Origin: Eumeta japonica
Lineage: Eukaryota > Arthropoda > Insecta > Lepidoptera > Psychidae
Length of the DNA stretch: 64,000 nt
Direction of reading: 5' to 3'
NCBI GenBank assembly: GCA_005406025.1
Contig: BGZK01000140.1
Coordinates: forward strand, 558,001 to 622,000
The translations under genes and the position numbers were made by a program. The number at the start of each line of letters is the position of its first letter. The first letter of the stretch is position 1. Shown here piece by piece: positions 38,201 to 50,200 of the stretch. The notes beneath the pieces are model-generated. The model was given only the letters and a program-made list of their open reading frames with translations, was not told where the DNA came from and searched no databases.

Positions 38201-41200
38201 TATTCTTCAAATAATTTCTAAATGAGCTCTTTTTGCAGTAAAATAGAAATAACTTTTTTTTTAACTAATACATGCGCAAACTTTTCTTAAAACTTGTCAT
38301 GTTCTCGTGGTACATTTTTTTACAAGATGAAGAGTCAAAGTAATAAAAAAACATTAACTTGTGTATGGAGTGATAATGTTTACTTTACCAAAAGTTAAAA
38401 GCATTATTAGTTTTAGTTCTGGATTGTGATCAATAGGATAGCTATTCAAGATTACCTAATAAAAATTTAAATCCAAAAATATCAATATTTGTAGCCATGG
38501 CACTTGAAAAGCTGATCTAAGGTATCGACATTTTCGAAATTCTTAAAAGTGCAGTTATCTCAAAAAAATAATGATTTTGTTAGTGGTATGTTTTGTTATT
38601 CTGAGCAGCCTTGAGCTGGCCTATCAATCCGTTAAGGGGTATTGTTGCAAAACGGAACACGCTGTATAAACAGAATGATTTGTAACATTCCTCATAATTC
38701 ACAATTAGGCCAGAATGTTATAGTGTTTTTCATGACTCATTTCATAGGTCGAAATTTCCATTACAGAAGCAAACAAACAAATGATAAACAGTCAAGCTAG
38801 CTTTTTGAGTGTGTTAAAGGTGCTAGGAGCTAAACTACCTAATAGTTAACAACTTATTAAACGTTTTCATCTGTTCTATAATGCATATAAATGTAGAAAG
38901 ACTAAATATAGCTTCGTACAAATATAACATTGAATTAGCTCGACTGGTGAGATAACACACTTTCAACGAACAAAGATGTGAAGTAACAGCTTCCGCTGTT
39001 GTAATTCGTCTAGTAAGTGAATTTCAATGTCCCGCTCTCCCATTACCCACTCCTCCTCAATCCCTCCTCTATTAGATATCCTATTCTCAATCGAAAGGCC
39101 GGCAACGCACTGGTGACTCTTCCGGGCTTGCGAGTGTTCAAGGGCGGCGATGACTACCTATTCTCTGGTGACTCGCAAGCTTGTTTGCCTCTTAAAAACA
39201 CTAGAAAAAATTAAAATGTGCAAACCAAGGCTTTAATTTCAGGATAAGCAGAGGCAGCCCAAGTTGATGTATATCCTCCAATGCTCCACCCAAATAATAC
39301 AATATCTTCAACATTGTATCCCAATTCATTAATAGCATACTCTAATACAGCATCTACAGCATTTTTCTCTTCATCAGGATAGGGAGAGCCCTGAAAAAAG
39401 TTTTTAATTCTTCAGAATTTCCTAGTAAAATAGACAAAATGCACAATAGACAATGTAAGATCTCTTTGTTGTCTGCAAAAATGGAAATAACAAAATTTAT
39501 AGTTAAAACGATCAAATAACAAAAGTATTTCGAGTATGGTACTTAATAAAAGAAAAAAAAAAAACAAATAAAGCAACATACATATATATTGTAAACTCAC
39601 TATAACAAAACTTAATCACAGAAAGTTCCTACATTCTTCTATTACATAAAATTTTCGACTATCCTCCTGTTCTAAGTCTGAAGCTGGTCTTATGGTTTTG
39701 TGTTACTACCATAAACAATGGCAGACTTCCATAAAAGCTCGCATTATTTATTTTAGAAACTTAAATATTAATTTCCAAAAATTCTAAAACACATTATTTT
39801 ACATTGCACTAGAGTTATTTATGGAGAGATTACAGTACATAAACACATTAAGAACAGAAAGAATTGTTAAACCTTTAATTACAAAAATTCTACTCTAATA
39901 GATTTATAAATAATCATGAATAAAGTGCATAAGAATCGAAATTGTCAATGCTTATCTGTTCTTTATAACCGATTTCCATTAACAATACACAGTATGTTGC
40001 AGCATCACAATTCCTGCTAAATACCAAATCAGAATATTTTTTTACAATCCAGATAATATACAAAACTGCTGGGCATTGAGGTCCTCTAAAAAGAAAATAT
40101 TAGGCCAAAGTCATTGTTGGCATCTATGAATATTATTAAGTTATTGAAGATTCTCATAGACCTCCAATATGCGAGTTTCTTCAAAACATTGTCACTTTTA
40201 AATAAGGAATTAATGATGTTTTATATATGGCCATGAGTTAAATAAACAGTCAATGATATTGTAACAGCCATCACAATTCAAACTAACAAAAACGGTTCTG
40301 CATTATAGGTGGCATTTTAACCCTTTACTACCTACCACTTATTTCTGTCCTTTAACCACTAACCTGCTGTCCTGGAGACTCTTCATAAATTAATGTATGT
40401 AAAGTCAGAATGTAGGGTGATGACTCGACATTAAAATTAAAAAAATGCTAGTTTATATTTTTAGAGCTTTATTTTTAGACTTTTAAAGAACCTAAATTAT
40501 ACAGATATCTTGGTGCAAATTTATAATTATTAATATAGTTGTAATGGGAACACAAACAAATACATTCTAAGAAAATTAAATTTATGGCAATAAGTAGTGA
40601 AAATTTTAACTTTTAACGGTATTATTTTCTAAATATTAAATGAATTATATATAAAATCAACAAAAAAATAAAACCATGAACAAAATTGCAACCCTTAAAC
40701 ATTCACAATTATTCACAGCAGTTACAGCACATTTTGTTCGCACATTCCAAACAATTAGGTAGTCGACATATAAAACATGAGTTTCCATGTAGCTCCATAA
40801 GGTCTAAATCTTGTTTAGACTGTTTTTGGTATATTTGCCTGATTTTCTTATATTTTTTCATTAGTATGCCATACAATTTTACTTAACATTTCATCAGTAA
40901 ACAGAAGACTTCAAATATCGAGCGGCATTGTATAATTATTGAACACACTAGGAAAAGCTCGTTTTACTCCTGAAGTTTGCTCCACAATATGTAGCAGTAT
41001 TTTTGTATGAGCGATATTTGGGCTCAGAGGCCCAGCAAAAACAATGGCCACCAAAATTGTTTTTTTTTCTCGACCTGCCTCTAGATTGAATGTGGAATAT
41101 CATCATCTGAAGAGCCAGACGGTGATTGCGACTGTAAAGAGGGCGTTGATTCGGGTAGGAGCGGACTGTCATTATCAGTCACTTTAATTTCAGATTCTGA

Positions 41201-44200
41201 TTCGCAATCTTCATTCTGTACAAAGTCTTCAGTTACATCATGTTCTATGCCACTAGAATCTTCATTCGGCACATTTTTTTCGTCACGACCATTCTTCCTG
41301 AAGCGAACATTGAACATTTTCGTCATGTATGACGATATTCATTTCGACTTTAAAAGAAAAATACAAATTAATATAATAAAATCATACAAGCACATACATA
41401 TGGTCGAGAAGACTGCTGACAAAATACTTTTACTAACCCAGCATAGATGTGTGTACGTATACTCTCCTCGAACTCAGGCACGGTATTAATTGTTATGCAA
41501 AAGATATATGAAGGCACACTGCTCTGCGACATGTACACATCAAAATATTTGAGTTTGAAAAACCATTGCGACTACTAGGCTATCACTGTTTTTTCATTTA
41601 TATCACTGTTTTTGAATTTTCAATATACATGATAATATCAAACTAAAGAGCGAGCACAGAGACACAATCTTACAATACCACTTTTATTTTTTATGGCATG
41701 AGTTTGAGCTCCTAACATAGAAGCATAAAATATAATAGTTAAAAGAAAAAAAAACATGAGAGTTTCCAATTTATAAAATTTTTCTTATAAAGATAAGTTG
41801 GAAACTCTTATTAAAATCTTATAAACAGAACTCTTTACAAGATTTTATAAGGCTTTCAAAAGACTTGTTTAATAACTTATCTAAATCTCCAATCTAAACT
41901 AATGCAGGAATTATTGAATAGTTAAACTCATATTATGAGTAATTGGTGCATAGGTTATAACTAATTCATAATGAGTTGTCACGTTATTTACAATATAAAA
42001 TAAAAAAAATTACTTACAGTACTTCCTGCAAAGCCTGGATGGTTCCAACCGAGAGCTGAATATCCAGCTTTTAAGGGTGTTGTCATTATGCCGATTTCAT
42101 AAAATCCAGCATTTCCTTCACAGCATATGACCAATGTTTTTCCACGGGAACCACTGCTTCGATTGTCAACAAACATAGTATCGAGTGTGTTTCTATCAGA
42201 TGTTCTAATTTTGGCACGTTGGCCATTATAATTCTGTACTAAGATCATACGTCCATATAACAAGTCATTCCCTGAAAGTAATTAAATAATGATTAAAACG
42301 ACAGCTTGGAATTACTGCATTAGTTGTTCATTGATATCATGATAGAAAGCTAAAAATTTAATATTTTTATTACTTTGCATTTTTCTATACCCATATACAA
42401 CTAATATTAAAAAAAAAAACAAATGAAACAATTCTGAAGAGTTCAAGCAAATCACTTAAAACATAAAGCATGGTAATTTTTAATACAGTGTAAATTCTAT
42501 ATAACGACACTGAAGGGACTGTGCATTTTATAGCATTATAAAGAGTTGTCCTTAAATGGAGAGAAGAAAAATCATAAAAAGTAAAAGTTTATTTCAGACT
42601 AGTGTTAGTAGTACTTAATGTACATTAAAAACAATATTATTTGAACGCTATTGCGTATAGTCCGTTATTTTTGTCTGACGTCTTTTGCACCAGTAATTTT
42701 GTTGTATTTTTTTACTTATTTTATTCATATCTTGCAATATTGAGGTATCTTGGTGATAAAGGAAATAATTTTCCAATAATTTTGCTGCTTCCAGAGCTTC
42801 TTTAATGCTCGGAGGTTCAGGTTCATCCGTCTCATCTTCTTCATCTCCTTGTTCTTGGTCCTCAGTGTTTCTCACTGAATCCAAAATTTCTTGGTCTGTG
42901 AGTGAAGCCGTTGTAAGCAGGCTGTCGTCTACTTCGATGTAGGTTTGAACATGTACCGTATTTCCGGCCGTGTTGAACTGTTGAATCCACTCAGTTAATG
43001 GAAGATCGTCGTCGCTATCAAACTCAGGTTCTGTTTCCACCACATCACTCGTAGAATTGGTACAAAGTCCAGCATGGCGAAAAGAGTGCTGTATAGTTGT
43101 GGGTTTCACTTCTTCCCAGGCTTTAGACAAAAAATTTACTGCATGAAGCATATTAACAGAAGTTTTACCCTCAGATTCGACGAGCTCCATCAATAATTTC
43201 CTTCTGTAGTGACCCTTGAGGCTTTTAATCACACTCTGGTCCATTGGCTGTAAGACACTAGTCATATTTGGAGGAAGAAATGCCAACTCTATGTTTTGAA
43301 GGTTTGATATAAACGGGTGGGCGGGGCAGTTGTCAACAAGAAGTAAAATTTTTCGTCCCTTTAATTCTGCATCCCACTTTCGCACTTCTTCTTCAAAAAG
43401 TTGACTGGTCATCCAAGCTGTTTTATTAGCTTTATACGTGACTGGTAATTTTGTAATGTTCTTAAAACAGCGCGGATTTTTCGATTTGCCTATTACCATT
43501 AGCTTCCTTTTTTCTGTGCCATCCATATTAGCAGCCACAAGCACCATAATACGTTCCTTGGAAAGCTTTCCTCCCACATGCTTTTCCCCTTTAAATTTCA
43601 GAGTTTTATCTGGAGTCAACTTATAGAAAATTCCTGCTTCATCAGCATTGAAAATGTCACTTGGGGCATATTTTTCTTTGAATTTTGACCACACTTTATT
43701 AATCCAATCATGAGTCATATTCGTATCAACACTTCGTGCTTCCCCACTTATTTTACCATAGTTGATATGATGACGTTGCTTGAATTTTCCGAGCTATCCT
43801 TCTGATGCTTTGAAAGCAGCTAAACCGAGTTCTTCAGTGAAATTCTCCGCCTTAGCTTTCACGAGTGGTCCCGAGATAGGCATATTATTCTGGCGTTGTC
43901 GGTGAAACCATGATAGTATAGCTTGATCCAAATCTTCGTATTTAGGTTTCTTTAATTTTTTGGAAGATTTCCCCTCGCTCTCAGCTTGGAGAATTTTTTC
44001 TTTGTTTTTCCATATTGTAGACACGGTTGAGCGACTAAATCCAAAATGTTTGCCAACATCACTTATCTTCTCTCCCATTTTTATTGCACGTATCAGTAAA
44101 ACTTTTTCGTCAATACAGAGTGATTTTCTTTTACTAGCCATGTGTACAGTTTGAAAGTTTGTGAGTAACTAAGAATATGATAACGTATTGATATTCCATG

Positions 44201-47200
44201 ACTCCTACTTACAAATGTATTAGTCATGGTCAACAACAGTCTACACCTGCAAGTATGTAATCCCAATTTGTAAACAAAAGAACGAATATGCATGATGCAG
44301 ACAGTAGAGTTTATTGCAGGCTAGGGTAATAAAGCGACAAAAGAACGTACACAGCTGCACAGTTTTTACTAATTTTGGCAACTTAAAAGGTACCTTTTTT
44401 ACTCAATTGTTGTCGTTATTGAGAGTGGGTGTAATGCTATGTAGAGTGTATCAGTGTATGGAAGACAAGCTAAACCAACTAAAGCCAATTGATTTCGACG
44501 CTTTAGGGAGTTTGTAGTTAAATCGAGGGACGTTATATGGAGTTTACACTGTAATTCATATATTATTTTGAATGATATTGTTACGAACTAAATGGGAGGC
44601 CAAGGTTTAGAATCAATTATGTACACCAATTTATGCCAAAAATGACATTAATAACTTTTACAGGAAGAAATTTACTACTCATTACTATAGTTTGTTGACG
44701 ACATGCAAATCGGTGTAATTTTATTGTCGCTATGAAACTCTTTTGGCTTCTATGTGTTTCTACATAATTCTAATAATAGACACTAGAAGGTGCAAATATC
44801 AAACAGAACCACACTAGTTTTGTTATTAGATATTCTTATTGTATTAGATATTATTAACCCTTCAAAAAATTTATTTCAGATTGAGATTCTGCAACCTTGA
44901 GTCCTTTAAACTGCTCTATTGTGTGCGGATTGAAGGCTATTAATGATCATTATTGGGTTTGGCAAAATTCCACCAAAACTTAATTCTTGAGGTTAAAAAG
45001 AAATCTCCACTATAAACATATACCTCAAAAATGTTGTACAAACCTGTAACATTCTTTTACAGTTCTTTCAAAATCTATACAACATGCAAAATAGCCACAT
45101 AACCACTAATACACTGTAATTGTGATTGATGTACTTGTTGATTTCTAAAAAAATATTTCACTACGGATTATACAAGTACAATTCGTATTAAGGCACGTTT
45201 CCACCAAAATCGTTGGCAATTTCAGTGTTTTCAACTATTTGCAACTCTCCAGAAAACCACCTATGTTTCATTGTCACATGTCCACACAAAATCGCCAACA
45301 ATTTGGAAAATATTTCAGTTGACAAGATATCTCCTAAGCAAAATTTCTTCAAACGATGATGATCTTATGCAGGCTGCTGCAGTATTTATTACTTTATGGA
45401 ATAAAGAAATTTCCATTTTTTTTTTTGCATATAATAAATACTGTGGTATAAAGTAATAAATATTTTTATTTTTACAATTTTCATCACTTGAGTGCCATTG
45501 TACACTATATAAATCAATTAACATGATAATTAATTCATTCATTCATTCACGTGACATGTTTCTGTTTCCAACTAATGTTACCAATTGTAAGCATATCCAC
45601 AGAGCGAATAAATATCTGAAACGAGCGCATTCTTTTGATGTTTACCACCAAAAATGGGAACACACCTGGTTACAATTTTTGTTGCCAACAGTAGGTAATT
45701 TCAGCAACTTTTTCACCAACACATGTTGAAAACACAAAAGTTGACAATTATTTTTGGTGGAGACTCGGCTTTAAAAGAAGAAGTTCAAATTATACATAAG
45801 TGCATAAATGGTATAAAACACCTATGATTTTGACTTCTGTGAATACAATTTTCTATTTCGTCCTAAACTGTGCACCAAATTATAGGATAACATTATTGAT
45901 TTAAATTAAGAGTTTCGTGAATGGGAATTTAAAAGTACAAATGTGAAAATAAAAACAGACATTTAAACTAAAAAGTAAAAGTTAATGTACAATACGTTTA
46001 TGTAATGATATACTTACATAACATAGTATGCAATAATGTAAGACTGCCGGGATATATCAATCGTAATCCAAAAGTATGCACAGCTAAGAATGCTAAAACT
46101 TGAATTGTCATTCTTTGGAATATTGGCAAGTGACGATGTACTGTTGTGGAAAATAAGTTGCAAGACAACCATGAATACCTGAAAACATACATAACATCTT
46201 TTTAATACACATTTATAATATACTGGATACATATATATTCTAATGGGTCCTAATTACATTATTACCAATTGATGATCTTATGCAGTTTTTTCAATCATTG
46301 TTTGTGGACTAATGAGATCATGATCAAAAGGTCTTATTGAAAAAAGTATACAGTGGAACTTCACGACCAAAACGATTATTAAATTACAAATGGAAATATG
46401 ATTGTTTACCTGCTATTTTCAGAGTCTCGAACAGTGTAATTAACTGGCCAGTGACCAAAATCAAAATCGTATTTCCTCATATTTTCCAATCTTTTTTTCT
46501 TGTTTTTAGTATCTATGGCTTGAATGAATTCTACATACTTAGGGTTGGTGGCTCTGCCACATGCTCTCAGGAATAAGCAAATAGTCGTAAAACATGTCAA
46601 GGTAAACACATAGGATGCCATTTCCTTTGGTACTTCAAAAATACTGTATTTGTAGACGAGAATACTGACACAAATTGGCGATGTGTAGAGTCCGATCTTC
46701 CACATGGTGCTCATCTTGAATTAAAATAAAATGAAAATTTTAATAGTTACCTACGTAAATTAGAAATGATACTGCTAATGTAATTTATACAGTCATTCAC
46801 AAGCACATTAATATTATGAAGGGTCAGTTATAATCATATATATGTCTTTAAATAGCCACTTTATGCATCTGCTTCAGTTGAGTCTGACAATTCCAATATA
46901 TTAAATTGATAGATGCAAGTATCAAGAGTCATCGAACCTAGGATAAATGAGCCGAATTGAATACCGCTGCATGTCCAGAGGGGTATTATGAAATTGAATA
47001 TTACTAATGAGGACAAACAAAACTGTCAGGAGTCTATTCTTTTTTTAATTTATGATGATAAATATTGTTAGATCCTTTTTATGTCAAAGAGAATGGTGAT
47101 TTTTCAAAGTAATTTTTAAGTAGTATTAAAAAGTGGTTCTAAAATACTTCATGTGTGTCATGAGGAAAATTTATATGCAAAGTATAAAAATTATAATCCA

Positions 47201-50200
47201 CAAACACTTCAAGATGCTAATAAAATGTTATAGAAATTATATAGATGGCAGTTTTTTTTTGCAATTATCTTTGAAACCTTACATGTAAATATTTTAAAAA
47301 TAATTTTAAAGAAGCACCTCTAGAAAAATGCAGTAAAATTTTTCACTATAAAGTTACACAATGAATAACTGAGAACTCAAGCACCGAAAAAACAAAATAT
47401 TTTTTTAATATGCCATCAAATGTCAATAGATCAAGCACATAATGCTATATTATATATTTTATTCTATCTCATGTTGACTTACACTATGTCTAATTCATTA
47501 ATTATTGTTTGGTTAGCATCCAATTGTTCATTGAAGATAATTATATACAAAATGCATAACTACTTTTTGCACTTAGAACAAATCGCCGGTTTCATAATAA
47601 TTAGATGAATGGTTTAAGCATGGAAAGAAGATGAATAAAATACATACTCATAAACTAGCCCCTTTTTACTCCCATAAAGGAGGAAAGTTTAATTTTATTT
47701 TATTTAAGGATGGAAATAAGAATCAGGCTCTATTTGTATATTCTTATACTAACCTTGCACGAGTTCCCAATATACGCTTTTTTTAACATTTTTTTAATGA
47801 TGTGTAAAAACCTTATTACTCTGTTATTCTTTATTTACCAAAATATACATTATTTTTGCACATGTAATTTATTGACCTATGTAATAACCTATTTAATATA
47901 ATGTTCCTATTTTATATTTATTTAATCAATAAGACAAGCAACAACACTAAGAAGCGAAGTGAGGGCCCATTTTGTCTTATTGACTATTTATATGACTCCC
48001 GTACTGGCTTCACCAGTTTATATCATCATTAGGCGCGAAACGTCGTTAGTGTATCTTAAACCATCGCTGCTTATTCATCAATATGTTATAATTATATATC
48101 AGTCTATGGGGAATGAAACAGTGTTAATCAATGTTAGACATTGTTAATATTTATTATTAACTATTTTACAACAATCTTAGATAATTTCTAATTGCATTTT
48201 TGAAGCATTTATTAATTTTATCTATCGAATTTATGTATACATGAGCATTTTATAGCTTGAGTTACATTATCCATCTATATATATATAATTATATTTAAAA
48301 AAATAGCTAATGATGAAAATTGCATTGCCTATATTATGTTATTTCATCTGAGAATTCTCATCATTCCGTACATATAGTACTCAGGAATGTGTAGCTTCCT
48401 ACAAAGGACAGAATATTCAGAACCAAATCAATAGTTCCAGGAGACACCGCGGCCAGTGCACTTTTAATGTTTTAATCTTTCAAATAATAAAAAATTTAAT
48501 TAAAATTACAAAGTAACTAATGAACTATGCGTAATTATGTGCGCTAACACTACAGCATTTTTCTTCTACATGAAAAGTAAATTTGCATAATTTAAGGAAT
48601 TTACATTAACAGACTATCGTTTCTCAACCTGGGGGCCATGACCTCTGGGAAATAGCATTTGTTATAAAAGGGGGTCGCAATTTATTAAAAAAAAAAATGA
48701 GACCTGTATGCAAAAGATTTGTTTATTAAAGGAATAATTTTTAATAACGTTAAAAAATTAAATATTATCATGCAACAACATGAGAAAATAAAGTTATAGT
48801 TTACTTTTTTAAATTATTAATTGCTAACAGTAATTGATTATGCAATGTTAATTTTTTTTCACTTAGAAGTATTTCCATACTTTGATCACCTTTGCAAACT
48901 TACATGAGTAAATTAAATTTGAGTGATAATAGATGATTCTTGTATTTAGTTTTCAAAGCCACCATAAGCCAGAAACCTTGTTTGCATAAGTAAGAAGTAG
49001 CAAACATTATCATAGTTTTTGAACTTCCCTTACTAGACTTCAGTACTCATGTCGTTGTGCAAGCTGAATTTCATCTAAATCTTGTGACCTTTTGAAATCC
49101 TAGATGTAACTTCATCAGCCCACATTTCAATGAGTTGATTGTAACTCTCAACTGGTGACTTAGCAACTGCAACAATATTCTCATCAAACAAATTGAGAAT
49201 CCATCTTTTCAGAAAATCATTATCGTTACCTGGAAGACATTCCAGTAACTTAATCTTTAATTGGCCTAAATACATTATCAAGCTTTCGCAATATGCGACC
49301 AATAACAGATTTTTCTAAATTTGCATTTTTGTTAATATTACAATAAGAACTTGCAAAAAATGTATCAAAGGCATATGATTCAAATACCAAGCTTCTTGCA
49401 AAAGACATTGACTTTGTCTGTAATATGCAAAATGTTTTTGTTATGGCTTTATAAACTCATTGGAGTCATTAAAATGTTAAAATATGTCACTCAAGTAAGA
49501 CCACAGTATTAAAGTATCTATGTCTTATAAAAATTCCATAAATTAACTATTTTTATTCATAAAAAAGCTTTTTGAATCATCTCACAATTCAAAAAGCCTT
49601 CTTCTCCTTTTCTCAACACCCATTTCTTTGCAAAATGTGGAAAACAATCGTAACTTGCAATGGTCAGCTTTTTATGCAATCGACTACATTTTAAAAGCTT
49701 GTAATAAATCTTAAATAAAATTATATGGCATCTTTTACATGGCAAGGACATATCCATGAAGAAAGCAGTGCATCTATTTCACATGTGGCAATAATTTCTT
49801 TTAATTTTATTATCACACCACTGTTCTCCCTGTTATAGCTTTCCCGCTAACAGTACACACCGCAATGTAATTATTCCAGTCCAAGTTTCATTTTGTATTT
49901 CTTCAGTTGAATATCTCAAAAAAGTCTTTTGGATGTTGCTCGACCAGGAACTGATTTTCAAGAAACCATATTCTCTTTAGTAGATTCCTCACATATATAT
50001 CAGACAAGACAAAAATCGTGTTTGATACACACTTAATTTGTTAAACTGAATGGCAAAAAAATTCACCAAATTTAATAATAATAGTAATATAAACTCACGC
50101 CTATTTCCCAGAAGAATAGGCAGAGACTATAGATTTCCATGTGGTACAATCTTTGCATATCTCTCTTGCCTCACTAACATCCACCAAATTTATTTTTTTC

